A stretch of 64,000 nucleotides of DNA from Arthrobacter sp. SO5. GTDB taxonomy: Bacteria > Actinomycetota > Actinomycetes > Actinomycetales > Micrococcaceae. How positions within the stretch are numbered: the first letter of the stretch is position 1; every line of letters begins with the position of its first letter. Positions 54,699 through 63,103 of the stretch are shown in pieces. The notes under the pieces were generated by a model. It did not search any database. It was not told the origin of the DNA and was given only the letters and a program-made list of their open reading frames with translations. The position numbers and the translations under genes are program-made. The stretch lies in the NCBI RefSeq assembly GCF_020532805.1, contig NZ_MQTQ01000053.1:1-64000 (forward strand). Direction: 5' to 3'.

Positions 54699-54730
54699 CT
54701 GAAGCCCCGGACATCCGGAGCTTCAGTGTT
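54699..54730 (+). terminator. Intrinsic terminator after tspO
   Basis: The stem CTGAAGC / GCTTCAG (54699-54705, 54720-54726) with inner CCGG/CCGG is followed by TGTTTT. It overlaps the tspO stop region and may also serve the convergent small gene. Confidence 0.8.
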
Positions 54731-54740
54731 TTGCGGAAGC

Positions 54741-54971
54741 CTAGTTTTCGCCGGCCGAATCCGAGCGGCCCAGAATGGTCTGCGGAATCCAGAAGGCCGC
54801 GGCGAAGAGGATCAGGCAGGCGGCCATCGGCCACGGGTTGCTGAGGGTCAGGAAGGACAGCGAGTAGAGGGAGGCCAGAAACAGGACCATCATCAGGACG
54901 AAGAGGATGATGGTGGAACCAAGCTTGTTCTCGGTCTGCGGCGTCTGGGTCTCGACGGTGTTACTGGACAT
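54741..54971 (-). CDS. Small membrane protein, unknown
   Basis: 76 aa with two hydrophobic segments (IILFVLMMVLFLASLYSLSF and MAACLILFAAAFWIP) after a polar N-terminus rich in Thr/Gln/Glu. I do not recognise the family. A GAGGAGGAA ribosome site precedes the ATG. It lies downstream of deoC on the same strand. Confidence 0.8.
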   Translation of the reverse strand: MSSNTVETQTPQTENKLGSTIILFVLMMVLFLASLYSLSFLTLSNPWPMAACLILFAAAFWIPQTILGRSDSAGEN

Positions 54972-55024
54972 TCGTTCCTCCTCGGCCCCGTGGGGCTCAA
55001 AACTGTGGCGGCTGCCGGAGCGGA

Positions 55025-55741
55025 TCAGTACGCGGATGAACCCTGTTCACCCTTGACGATCGCAATGCCGGAGCTGGCGCCAATACGTGTTGCACCTGCA
55101 GCAATCATAGCCTGTGCATCTGCGAGCGACCGCACCCCGCCGGAGGCCTTGACGCCGAGGTCCGGGCCGACTGCGCGGCGCATCAGGGCGACGTCCCCGG
55201 CGGTGGCCCCGCCGCCGTTGAATCCGGTCGAGGTCTTCACGAAATCCGCTCCGGCCTCGACTGCGGCTTCGCAGGCCAGGACCTTCTGGGCATCGTCCAG
55301 CAACGCCGTTTCGATGATGACCTTCAGGATGGCCCCGCCGTCGTGGACGGCGTCGGCGACTGCGGCGATGTCATCGACGAGGGCGCCCCTGTCGTTCGCC
55401 CGGGCTGCGGCGATGTTGATGACCATGTCCACCTCTTCGGCGCCGTCGAGGACCGCCCCGCGGGCCTCGAAGGCCTTGACGTCGCTCGGGGTGGCGCCCT
55501 GGGGGAAGCCCACCACGGAGCACGTCAGCACGCCGGAGCCTTTGAGGGCCTTCTTGACGGTCTTGACCCAGATCGGATTGACGCAGACCGACTTGAACCG
55601 GTACTCGGCAGCCTCGGCGCAGACCCCGAGGATCTCGGCCTCGCTCGCCTCCGGCTTGAGCAGGGTGTGGTCGATGTAGGAGGCGATGTTGCTCCCGCTG
55701 CCCGACGTGGCGGGGGCAGCGGTGGAGGCTTCGTTGCTCAT
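55025..55741 (-). CDS. deoC: Deoxyribose-phosphate aldolase
   Basis: Cleaves 2-deoxyribose 5-phosphate to acetaldehyde and glyceraldehyde 3-phosphate in deoxynucleoside breakdown. The Schiff-base lysine lies in [14 protein letters not shown] near residue 166, and the second active-site Lys in [14 protein letters not shown]. 238 aa matches actinobacterial DeoC. The purine nucleoside phosphorylase and phosphosugar mutase genes nearby could act in the same pathway but are not in one operon with it. Confidence 0.95.
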   Translation of the reverse strand: MSNEASTAAPATSGSGSNIASYIDHTLLKPEASEAEILGVCAEAAEYRFKSVCVNPIWVKTVKKALKGSGVLTCSVVGFPQGATPSDVKAFEARGAVLDGAEEVDMVINIAAARANDRGALVDDIAAVADAVHDGGAILKVIIETALLDDAQKVLACEAAVEAGADFVKTSTGFNGGGATAGDVALMRRAVGPDLGVKASGGVRSLADAQAMIAAGATRIGASSGIAIVKGEQGSSAY

Positions 55742-55828
55742 GGTGGTCCCTTTCCTGGCTTCTCAGGTGTCCATCTTGCCACAACTGGGGCTCCAGCCGG
55801 CGGGCCCGGGCGGTCCCTCTGGGCGGCC

Positions 55829-56722
55829 TTAGGCGGCCTCGGCGAGGGGTTCGGCGAGCAGGGCCTGAAGTAGCTGGGAGGCGCAGACGGACGCGGCGGA
55901 AGCGGCGGCCACCAGCAGCCCCAGCCGGACGCCGTCGAACACGGCAGCATCGCCGATGGCCCAGATCCCCGGCACGGAGGTGCGGAAGTCCTGGCCGATC
56001 ACGATGCCGCCCCGGCGTTCAGTCTTGAGCCCGGCGCTCACAGCGAGGGCGTCACAGGCGATCCGTTCCTCGGCCAGCACCACAAGGTCACCGGCCATGC
56101 TTGAGCCGTCCGCGAAGACGATCCCGGCCGCCGGCAGGAGGGAGCCGGCCAGGTTCGGCACAACGGCGGTGGGGCGCAGGGTTGTGCGGATCGGCCGGAC
56201 GCCGCGGGAAAGCAGCACTGCCTCCGCCTGGCCCGCGGCTGTGCCGGTTCCCACGAGGATACCGAGCGGTCGCCGGCCAAGGACGCGGGTGACGTCCCGC
56301 ACGGCGTCGCCGAGTCGGCTTGCGTCATCGATCGTGGCGTAGCTCAGGCAGCGGCCTTCGCCTTCCAGCGGCGCGCCTACGGGAGAAGCTCCGGTGGCGA
56401 TGACCAGTTGGTCGTAGCTGAATTCCAGGCCGTCTGCGGTGGTCACATAGCGGCTGTCCGGATCGATGTAGCTGGCCGGCTGGCCGAACCGGACGGAGAC
56501 CTGCGGGAGGGCGGCCAGTTCCAGGAGCCCGGCGGGGGCGTCGTCGCGGTTGCTGAGCACCGTGATGCCGCCGGCGAAGTCGCGGTTGCTGAGCACCGTG
56601 ATGCCGCCGGCGAAAGGGGTCCTGGTGAGCTGGCGGACCAGGGCCTGGGCGGCCGGACCCGCACCCGCGATGACGATCCGGGGGCGGTCCGGGGAATCGG
56701 GGGTAATGCTGGTGGCAGACAT
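55829..56722 (-). CDS. FAD-dependent pyridine nucleotide-disulfide-type oxidoreductase with internal duplication
   Basis: 297 aa from ATG 56722 (AAAGG upstream). The FAD motif IVIAGAGPAAQALVRQL and the ATGASPVGAPLEG and GIWAIGDAAVFDGV motifs match the NirB/ferredoxin-reductase type. The 12-residue segment FAGGITVLSNRD occurs twice in tandem because of a 36-bp DNA duplication (56544-56615). This falls at the second beta strand of the FAD Rossmann fold, where the acidic residue binds ribose. The protein is also short and lacks the usual C-terminal dimer domain. Activity may be impaired or altered. Confidence 0.82.
   Translation of the reverse strand: MSATSITPDSPDRPRIVIAGAGPAAQALVRQLTRTPFAGGITVLSNRDFAGGITVLSNRDDAPAGLLELAALPQVSVRFGQPASYIDPDSRYVTTADGLEFSYDQLVIATGASPVGAPLEGEGRCLSYATIDDASRLGDAVRDVTRVLGRRPLGILVGTGTAAGQAEAVLLSRGVRPIRTTLRPTAVVPNLAGSLLPAAGIVFADGSSMAGDLVVLAEERIACDALAVSAGLKTERRGGIVIGQDFRTSVPGIWAIGDAAVFDGVRLGLLVAAASAASVCASQLLQALLAEPLAEAA
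56544..56615 (-). repeat. 36-bp in-frame tandem duplication
   Basis: Bases 56544-56579 are repeated exactly at 56580-56615 inside the FAD oxidoreductase gene, adding 12 residues without a frameshift. Exact identity implies a recent event. Confidence 0.95.
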
Positions 56723-56863
56723 GGTGGCCTTTCGCTGGTGGCCGTGGGTGTGGCCGGTTCTGCTGATGGACCCCAGCGTAGACGTATGTTTTTTCGGGCA
56801 TGTTTCCCGGGTGTTGCCGTTTTTTCGCACCCCGTTCGCCACTGTTAACGAGCCGGTAACACG

Positions 56864-56928
56864 GCAACGCGGGGTCACTTAGCGCCCGAAAATGACGGTT
56901 GGATGGGCGCTAAGTGACCCCGCGTTGC
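56864..56928. repeat. 24-bp perfect inverted repeat (REP-like)
   Basis: Arms 56864-56887 and 56905-56928 are perfect reverse complements over 24 bases, with a 17-base loop. The core reads GGGTCACTTAGCGCCC. It lies after the mutase stop (on the reverse strand) and before the FAD gene's promoter. Its length and sequence suggest a dispersed repetitive palindrome also acting as terminator. Confidence 0.85.
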
Positions 56929-56963
56929 GGTTGGATCCGGACCAGGTACATGGAGCTCGCGCT

Positions 56964-58718
56964 CTAGAGTCCCAATGCCTCGCGGACGTCCGCCAGGACG
57001 CTGTCGAGCGCGGCACGGGCCTCGTGCCGCGCCGCCGGCAGTTCCGCGGCGGAACCGACGCTGCGGATGACTTCCAGGTAGCACTTGAGCTTAGGCTCCG
57101 TCCCGCTGGGGCGGATGATGATGCGGCTGAGGTCCCGCGTGAGGTACAGCAGGCCCTCGGTCGGCGGGAGGTTTTCGCTGCCTTCGGCCAGGTCGGTGAC
57201 CGTCTCGACGGCGGAGCCGCCGAAGGACTCCGGCGGGCTGACGCGCAGCCGGTTCATCATGGCATCCAGCAGGCCCAGGTCCGCGACCCGGATGCTGAGC
57301 TGGTCGCTCGCGTGCAGGCCATGCACAAGGGACAGCTCATCCAGGGTGTCGAAGATCGTCTTTTCCGCGGCCTTCGCCGTTGCCGCGAATTCGGCGATCA
57401 GCACGGCCGCGGAGATCCCGTCCTTGTCCCGGACCAGGGACGGCGCGACGCAGTAGCCCAGCGCCTCCTCGTAGCCGTAAAGCAGGCCGGGGACGCGTGC
57501 GATCCATTTGAAGCCTGTGAGGGTTTCCTCGTGGGCGTAGCCCGCCGCGGCAGCGATGCGCGCGAGCAGCCGCGAGGACACGATCGAATTCGCGAAGACC
57601 CCTCCCGGAGCCTCGCCGCCGGCTGCATCTTCACCGGCTGCCAGCCGGGCCACCATGTGGGCGCCCAGCAGGGCGCCGACCTCGTCCCCGCGCAGCATCC
57701 GCCAGGCTCCGGTGTCCGGATCCTTGGCGGCCACCGCGGCGCGGTCGGCGTCGGGGTCGTTGGCGATGACGATGTCCGCGTCCACGCGGGCCGCCGTTTC
57801 GAGGGCCAGGTCCAGGGCGCCCGGTTCTTCGGGGTTCGGGAAGTTCACGGTGGGGAAGTCGGGGTCCGGCTCGGCCTGTTCGGTGACCAGCGTGACGTCG
57901 GTGAAGCCGGCTGCGTGCAGGACGGCCACCGCCGTCTCCCCGCCGACGCCGTGCATGGGGGTGAGGACAATCTTCAGCTCGCGCGCCGGGAAGTGCTCCG
58001 GAACGGCCAGGGCCGCGACGGCGGACTCGTAATCGGTGGCAATGGAGCGCTCCAGCACGGTCCACCCCTGGGTCGCGAGGGCAATGGTGTCCAGCGCGCC
58101 GACGGCGTCGATCTTGGCGGCGATCCGGGCGTCGTACGGCGCCACGATCTGCGCGCCGCGGCCACTGTCCTCGACGGCGTGCCGGCCCAGGTAGACCTTG
58201 TAGCCGTTGTCCTGCGGCGGGTTATGGCTGGCCGTGACCATCACGCCGCCGTCGCAGTCCAGGGCCCGCACCGCGTAGGCGAGCAGCGGCGTGGGGAGCG
58301 CAGCCGGCATCAGGAACGTCTCGACGCCGGCGGCGGTGAGGATGGCCGCGGTTTCCTCGGCGAAAATCTCGGAGTTGTAGCGGGCGTCATAGCCGACGAC
58401 GGCGCGCGGCCGGGTGCCGGGGGCGGCGTGGCCCACGGCGTCGGTCAGGAAGGCCGTGAAGCCGGCTGCGGCGCGGCGCACCACGACGCGGTTCATCCGG
58501 TTCGGGCCCGGGCCCAGGGCAGCCCGGAGGCCGGCGGTACCAAACTGCAGGGTGCCACTGAAGCTGTCCGCCAGCTCCTGGCGGGCCGCTGCAACGCCGT
58601 CGTCCGCAAGCTGGATCAGCCCGCTGAGGGTGGCGGCGGTGGCGGGGTCCGGGTCCTGTGCGGCCCACGTGCGGGCTTCGTTCAGGAGGCGGCTGAGTTC
58701 GGCATCAGGAGACGTCAT
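56964..58718 (-). CDS. Phospho-sugar mutase (phosphoglucomutase/phosphomannomutase family)
   Basis: 584 aa from ATG 58718. The phosphoserine loop VMVTASHNPPQDNGYKVY is near residue 160, the metal loop is NDPDADRAAVA, and the C-terminal phosphate-binding loop is RPSGTEPKLKCY. It interconverts hexose (or pentose) 1- and 6(5)-phosphates. The length and GTAGLRAALGPGPNRMNR place it in the Pgm-like PgcA/PMM2 group of Gram-positives. It could feed nucleotide-sugar synthesis or deoxyribose-1-phosphate use beside deoC and the phosphorylase. Confidence 0.92.
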   Translation of the reverse strand: MTSPDAELSRLLNEARTWAAQDPDPATAATLSGLIQLADDGVAAARQELADSFSGTLQFGTAGLRAALGPGPNRMNRVVVRRAAAGFTAFLTDAVGHAAPGTRPRAVVGYDARYNSEIFAEETAAILTAAGVETFLMPAALPTPLLAYAVRALDCDGGVMVTASHNPPQDNGYKVYLGRHAVEDSGRGAQIVAPYDARIAAKIDAVGALDTIALATQGWTVLERSIATDYESAVAALAVPEHFPARELKIVLTPMHGVGGETAVAVLHAAGFTDVTLVTEQAEPDPDFPTVNFPNPEEPGALDLALETAARVDADIVIANDPDADRAAVAAKDPDTGAWRMLRGDEVGALLGAHMVARLAAGEDAAGGEAPGGVFANSIVSSRLLARIAAAAGYAHEETLTGFKWIARVPGLLYGYEEALGYCVAPSLVRDKDGISAAVLIAEFAATAKAAEKTIFDTLDELSLVHGLHASDQLSIRVADLGLLDAMMNRLRVSPPESFGGSAVETVTDLAEGSENLPPTEGLLYLTRDLSRIIIRPSGTEPKLKCYLEVIRSVGSAAELPAARHEARAALDSVLADVREALGL

Positions 58719-58826
58719 GGGTACCAAGCTAGTGCCATTTGCCGCGGAAACCTCCCCCGACAAGCGAGAGGAGCCTCACAGGTCCGCAACGCCGGGACCT
58801 GGGACGGTAGCTGCCCCGCGAGGAGG

Positions 58827-58867
58827 CACTTCACGGCAATGCCGAACGCCGGCATTGCCGTGAAGTG
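58827..58867. repeat. 18-bp perfect inverted repeat
   Basis: Arms 58827-58844 and 58850-58867 are perfect reverse complements over 18 bases, with a 5-base loop. The core reads CACTTCACGGCAATGCC. It lies between the divergent mutase and Rrf2 promoters, so it is a candidate operator or a dispersed palindrome. Confidence 0.85.
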
Positions 58868-58890
58868 TCCCCCCGAAGGCGGCCGGGCCC

Positions 58891-58920
58891 TTGACACCCA
58901 TTTTTCCGGACACGTAACGT
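58891..58920 (+). promoter_or_regulatory. Promoter of the Rrf2 gene (probably leaderless)
   Basis: Consensus -35 TTGACA (58891-58896) and -10-like TAACGT (58915-58920) at 18-bp spacing. The ATG is only 7 bases beyond the -10 and has no Shine-Dalgarno sequence, so transcription would start at or near the A of the ATG. Confidence 0.65.
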
Positions 58921-58927
58921 CTGGAAT

Positions 58928-59410
58928 ATGAAGACGGGCCGTGGGGTGGAGTGGGCGGTGCACAGCTGCGTCAACATGGCGTGGACACCGGCAGGGGAAG
59001 CAGTCAATAGCGCCCGGCTGGCGGCGTACTACAAGCTCCCCGGCGCCTACCTGAACAAACAGCTCCAGGCGCTGGTGCACGCCGGCGTCCTGGACTCAGT
59101 TTCGGGCCCCCGCGGCGGCTTCCACCTGGCCCGCCGGCCGGAGCACATCACGGTGCTTGACGTCGTCCTGGCACTTGAGGGTCCGGAGCCGGCGTTCCGC
59201 TGTGAAGGCATCCTGGGCAATGTCCCTGATGCGGATCAGGAACAGAACTACGTCCGCACGTGCCTCATCTCGCAGACCATGCGCCAGGCCGAGCTCGCGT
59301 GGCGGCAGGCGCTGGCGCGGCAGACCATCGCCGGGATCGCCGACTCGATGGAACGCCGGTTCCCGCAGGACAGGGTAAAAGCCGTGAGCTACCTGGCCGC
59401 AGGGACCTAG
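58928..59410 (+). CDS. Rrf2 family transcriptional regulator
   Basis: 160 aa. The N-terminal winged helix (GVEWAVHSCVNMAW; SARLAAYYKLPGAYLNKQLQ) and the wing GPRGGFHLARRPEHITVLDV are typical of Rrf2. Two cysteines, FRCEGI and RTCLIS, occupy the region where other members bind Fe-S clusters, but the usual three-Cys spacing is not complete. It may sense redox state or nitric oxide, as many relatives do. Probably translated from a leaderless mRNA. Confidence 0.9.
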   Translation: MKTGRGVEWAVHSCVNMAWTPAGEAVNSARLAAYYKLPGAYLNKQLQALVHAGVLDSVSGPRGGFHLARRPEHITVLDVVLALEGPEPAFRCEGILGNVPDADQEQNYVRTCLISQTMRQAELAWRQALARQTIAGIADSMERRFPQDRVKAVSYLAAGT

Positions 59411-59411
59411 G

Positions 59412-59435
59412 CCCCGCGGGACTGAACCCGCGGGG
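59412..59435. terminator. Hairpin between convergent Rrf2 and phosphorylase genes
   Basis: CCCCGCGGG-ACTGAA-CCCGCGGGG is a perfect 9-bp stem with a 6-base loop, placed between the two convergent stops. Confidence 0.75.
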
Positions 59436-59443
59436 ACCCGGCC

Positions 59444-60262
59444 TCAGAGCTTGGCGATGATCTCCGCGAGCAGCTTGGAGATGCGCGGACCTGCGGCTTC
59501 ACCGGCTTCGAGGACTTCCTCATGGCTCAGCGGCACCGGGCTAATGCCTGCGGCGAGGTTGGTCACGAGCGAAATGCCGAAGACTTCCATGCCGGCGTGC
59601 CGGCCGGCGATGGCTTCCAGCGCCGTGGACATGCCCACCAGGGATGCGCCGATGTGCTTGGCGTACTGCACCTCGGCAGGAGTCTCGTAATGCGGTCCGG
59701 TGAACTGGGCGTACACACCCTCATCGAGGGAGGGATCGACCTCGCGGGCCAGGGCACGGATCCGTGCGGAATACAGGTCGGTGAGGTCCACGAACGTGGC
59801 GCCCTCGAGCGGGGAGGTGGCGGTGAGGTTGATGTGGTCGCTGATCAGCACGGGCGTGCCGGGGTTCCAGTCCTCGTTCAGGCCGCCACAGCCGTTGGTC
59901 AGGACCAGCGTCTTGCAGCCGGCCGCCGCGGCCGTGCGCACGCCGTGGACCACGGCGCGGACTCCCTTGCCCTCGTAGTAGTGGGTGCGGGCGCCCAGGA
60001 CCAGGGCCCGCTTGCCGTCCTTGGTGAGCACGGAGCGGATGGTGCCCACGTGCCCCACCACCGAGGGGGAGGAGAATCCGGGGACCTCGTCCGCGGACAG
60101 GGTGGCGGTGGTCTGGCCGATCAGATGGGCGGCGTCGCCCCAGCCCGAACCAAGTACCAGGGCCACGTCGTGGGTATCAACCCCCGTCTCCTCGGCTATG
60201 TAGGCGGCGGCGTCGCGGGCCGCGTTGAAGGGATCCGAGTTCAGGAATTCTGTATGACTCAC
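59444..60262 (-). CDS. Purine nucleoside phosphorylase
   Basis: 272-aa trimeric-type phosphorylase that splits purine (deoxy)nucleosides into base and (deoxy)ribose 1-phosphate. ALVLGSGWGDAAHLIG is the phosphate loop; GARTHYYEGKGVRAVVHGVR and LTNGCGGLNEDW follow; GPHYETPAEV and ALEAIAGRHAGMEVFGISLV complete the PNP signature. Divergent from the quinone reductase gene. Confidence 0.94.
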   Translation of the reverse strand: MSHTEFLNSDPFNAARDAAAYIAEETGVDTHDVALVLGSGWGDAAHLIGQTTATLSADEVPGFSSPSVVGHVGTIRSVLTKDGKRALVLGARTHYYEGKGVRAVVHGVRTAAAAGCKTLVLTNGCGGLNEDWNPGTPVLISDHINLTATSPLEGATFVDLTDLYSARIRALAREVDPSLDEGVYAQFTGPHYETPAEVQYAKHIGASLVGMSTALEAIAGRHAGMEVFGISLVTNLAAGISPVPLSHEEVLEAGEAAGPRISKLLAEIIAKL

Positions 60263-60330
60263 TGGTACAAGCTATCGTGCCGGTGCCGTGATGCCCAGCA
60301 CCGCACGCGGCACGGTGCACGCCCCGATTC

Positions 60331-60359
60331 TTGGAGCGCCGGGGCGGATAGGGGACAAT
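60331..60359 (+). promoter_or_regulatory. Promoter of the quinone reductase gene (probably leaderless)
   Basis: TTGGAG (60331-60336) and GACAAT (60354-60359) at exactly 17-bp spacing. The GTG start at 60368 is 8 bases downstream with no ribosome site between, pointing to a leaderless transcript. Confidence 0.7.
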
Positions 60360-60367
60360 AGACGATT

Positions 60368-61783
60368 GTGACTACGCATCCCGATTTCAGCTCCCCCCGC
60401 ATTGCAATCCTCGGAGGCGGCCCCGGTGGCTACGAAGCCGCCATGGTCGCAGCCTCACTGGGGGCCCAGGTAACCATCATCGAACGCGCGGGGCTCGGCG
60501 GCTCGGCGGTGCTGACCGACGTCGTACCGTCCAAAACGCTGATCGCGACGGCGGACCTCATGACCCGCGTGGGCGAGGCCGGTGAGCTGGGCGTGAAGTT
60601 CGACGTCGACGGCGGCGAGTTCGCCCCGGTCATGCGTGCTGACCTCAAGCACATCAACGACCGCCTGCTGGGCCTGGCACGCAAGCAGTCCGACGACATC
60701 CGCGCAGGCCTGGAAAACCAGGGCGTCCGGATCCTCATCGGCTCCGGCAAGATGCTGGACAACCACACCATCGAGGTCCTCACCATCGACGGCACCGAAA
60801 CCGTCGAGGCCGACGCGATCCTGCTGGCCGTCGGCGCCCACCCGCGTGAGCTCCCCACCGCGCGGCCGGACGGCATCCGCATCCTGAACTGGGCCCAGAT
60901 CTACAACCTGGACGAGCTGCCGGAGGACCTCATCGTGGTGGGCTCCGGCGTCACCGGGGCAGAGTTCGCCTCCGCGTACAACGGCCTGGGCTCCAAGGTC
61001 ACGCTGATTTCCAGCCGCGACCGGGTGCTGCCGGGCTCGGACACCGACGCCGCCGAGGTCCTGGAGGGCGTCTTCGAACGCCGCGGCCTTAAAGTGCTGT
61101 CCCGCTCGCGCGCCGAGACGGTGGAACGCACTGAAGACGGCGTCGTCGTCACCCTCGGGGATGGCTCCACCGTGACCGGCAGCCACTGCCTCGTCTGCGT
61201 CGGCTCCATCCCGAACACTGACGGGATCGGCCTCGAGGAGGCCGGCGTGGCCGTCACCGAGAGCGGCCACATCAAAGTCGACGGCGTCTCCCGGACCACC
61301 GCGCCGAACATCTACGCGGCCGGCGACTGCACCGGGGTCCTCGCGCTGGCCTCCGTCGCCGCCATGCAGGGCCGGATCGCGATTGCCCACTTCCTGGGCG
61401 ACAGTGTGATGCCGCTCAAGCTGCACCAGGTCGCCTCGAACATCTTCACCTCGCCCGAGATCGCCAACGTGGGCGTCTCCGAAGCCGAGATCGAGTCCGG
61501 CAAGTATCAGGCCGACGTCGTCAAGCTGTCCCTGAAGAGCAACGCCCGCGCCAAGATGCGCAACCACCGGGACGGCTTCGTCAAGATCTTCGCCCGCAAG
61601 GGCTCGGGCACCGTGATCGGCGGCGTCGTCGTGGGCCCGAACGCCTCCGAACTGATCTTCGCCATCTCCCTCGCGGTGACCCAGAAACTGCACGTCGACG
61701 ACGTCGCCAGCACGTTTACGGTGTACCCGTCACTTAGCGGTTCCATCTCCGAGGCCGCACGGCGCCTGCACGTCCATATGTAG
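60368..61783 (+). CDS. lpdA: NAD(P)H-quinone dehydrogenase (LpdA-type flavoprotein)
   Basis: 471-aa two-dinucleotide-binding flavoprotein. IAILGGGPGGYEAAMVAASL binds FAD and VVGSGVTGAEFASAYNGLGS binds NAD(P)H. The redox CxxxxC of lipoamide dehydrogenases is replaced by GGSAVLTDVVPSK, so there is no active-site disulfide, the hallmark of the mycobacterial LpdA (Rv3303c) group, which reduces quinones. The C-terminal dimer domain lacks the HxxxxE pair of disulfide reductases (HVDDVASTFTVYPSLS). GTG start. Confidence 0.9.
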   Translation: MTTHPDFSSPRIAILGGGPGGYEAAMVAASLGAQVTIIERAGLGGSAVLTDVVPSKTLIATADLMTRVGEAGELGVKFDVDGGEFAPVMRADLKHINDRLLGLARKQSDDIRAGLENQGVRILIGSGKMLDNHTIEVLTIDGTETVEADAILLAVGAHPRELPTARPDGIRILNWAQIYNLDELPEDLIVVGSGVTGAEFASAYNGLGSKVTLISSRDRVLPGSDTDAAEVLEGVFERRGLKVLSRSRAETVERTEDGVVVTLGDGSTVTGSHCLVCVGSIPNTDGIGLEEAGVAVTESGHIKVDGVSRTTAPNIYAAGDCTGVLALASVAAMQGRIAIAHFLGDSVMPLKLHQVASNIFTSPEIANVGVSEAEIESGKYQADVVKLSLKSNARAKMRNHRDGFVKIFARKGSGTVIGGVVVGPNASELIFAISLAVTQKLHVDDVASTFTVYPSLSGSISEAARRLHVHM

Positions 61784-61931
61784 CCTTTCGTCGGCGGGCC
61801 GCGCAGGTCCGGCGGTGCACGCCCACCGGCTCGCATGAACGCGGCGAAAATTCTCACTGTCCACCGGGTATTTTCGGCCGCCTACGGCCCTAGGATGAGT
61901 CTCGTCATTCGCACTCATTTAAGGGGACTAC

Positions 61932-62405
61932 ATGAGCTATCCGCAGCAGCAACCCGCGTTCTCGCCCGCGACCGGCGAAACACCGCTCTGGGCGCCGCTC
62001 TACGGGGCCAGCTTCCAGCAGGCCGTCCAGCGATTCTTCAAAAAGTACACCACGTTCTCCGGCCGGGCCAGCCGCAGCGAGTACTGGTGGTGGGCCCTGG
62101 TGTCCTTCGCAGTCAGCATCGTCATCAATGTCTTGACCAGCACCGGTATGACGACTGCAGCGTCCGGGGCAACCGCTCTGGGCCCCGGTGCCGTTGTCGG
62201 ACTCATCCTTGGTGTGATCTGGGTGCTGGCGACGATCGTTCCGTCCCTGGCCCTCCTGGCCCGGCGCCTGCATGACGTAAACCTCAGCGCCTGGCTGATC
62301 CTGGTGGTCCTGGTGCCGTTCCTCGGCGGCCTGGCGCTCTTGGTGATGACAATCCTGCCAACCAACCCGGCCGGCCAGAGGTTCGACCAGCCCTCCGGCT
62401 ACTAG
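61932..62405 (+). CDS. DUF805 family membrane protein
   Basis: 157 aa. RFFKKYTTFSGRASRSEYWW is the DUF805 entry motif, followed by three to four membrane helices and ARRLHDVNLSAWLILV, the second conserved motif. Function unknown. AAGGGGA precedes the ATG, and a TAGGAT -10-like element lies at 61891-61896. A strong terminator follows. Confidence 0.9.
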   Translation: MSYPQQQPAFSPATGETPLWAPLYGASFQQAVQRFFKKYTTFSGRASRSEYWWWALVSFAVSIVINVLTSTGMTTAASGATALGPGAVVGLILGVIWVLATIVPSLALLARRLHDVNLSAWLILVVLVPFLGGLALLVMTILPTNPAGQRFDQPSGY

Positions 62406-62454
62406 CAAAACGCCTCCCGAACGCAAGCAGTCGGTTCTTGCATGGGAAAGCGGT

Positions 62455-62486
62455 GAACCCCTGCCCGGGAATCCGGGCAGGGGTTC
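62455..62486 (+). terminator. Strong hairpin terminator after the DUF805 gene
   Basis: A perfect 14-bp stem (62455-62468 with 62473-62486) and a 4-base GAAT loop, 50 bases after the stop. Confidence 0.82.
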
Positions 62487-62551
62487 TGCCCATTAAGCGC
62501 CGGGGACGTTGGACCCTAGCCTCTCCACCGCCAGTTCGGACACACTGAACC

Positions 62552-63103
62552 ATGGCCAACATCTACATCCCGTACGGGACCGTCGAAGGACAGACAGCCC
62601 AGATTGCTGAGTACATGGCCGAGTTGATCCGTTCGCACGGGCACCAGGCAGAGACGGCGGACCTCAAACATGCCGGCGACACCCTTCCGGCCGGCTACGA
62701 CGGCGTGATCGTGGCGGCCTCCGTTCACATGGGCAACCACGAGGCGTATGTCACGGACTTTGTTCAGAAGAACCGGAGCGAGCTCGAGCGGCTCCCGTCT
62801 GCCTTGGTTTCGGTCAGCATGTCCGCCCACGGAGACCAGGAAAATGCGGAGGGCTACGTGGAGAAGTTCAAGGACCAAACGGGATGGCGGCCTTCGCACG
62901 TCGGGTTGTTCGCCGGTGCGCTGCTCTACACGCACTACGGGTTTATCAAGAAGCACGTGATGAAGAAAATTACCCGCGACAAAGGCTCCCAGGACACGGA
63001 CACTACCCGCGACTACGTCTACACCGAGTGGGACGGCGTCCGGCGCTTCACGGAGGATTTCCTGGCCGGGCTGGCTACTCTGCAGGCTCAGGAACAGGCA
63101 TAG
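62552..63103 (+). CDS. Flavodoxin domain protein (HemG-like protoporphyrinogen oxidase type)
   Basis: 183 aa. IYIPYGTVEGQTAQIAEYMA is the FMN phosphate loop; GYDGVIVAASVHMGNHEAYV and SVSMSAHGDQENAEGYVEKF resemble HemG-type menaquinone-dependent oxidases, as does FAGALLYTHYGFIKKHVMKK. Length fits HemG (~180 aa). Heme synthesis is therefore possible but other flavodoxin roles are not excluded. Its 3' end overlaps the convergent hypothetical gene by 16 bp. Confidence 0.85.
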   Translation: MANIYIPYGTVEGQTAQIAEYMAELIRSHGHQAETADLKHAGDTLPAGYDGVIVAASVHMGNHEAYVTDFVQKNRSELERLPSALVSVSMSAHGDQENAEGYVEKFKDQTGWRPSHVGLFAGALLYTHYGFIKKHVMKKITRDKGSQDTDTTRDYVYTEWDGVRRFTEDFLAGLATLQAQEQA

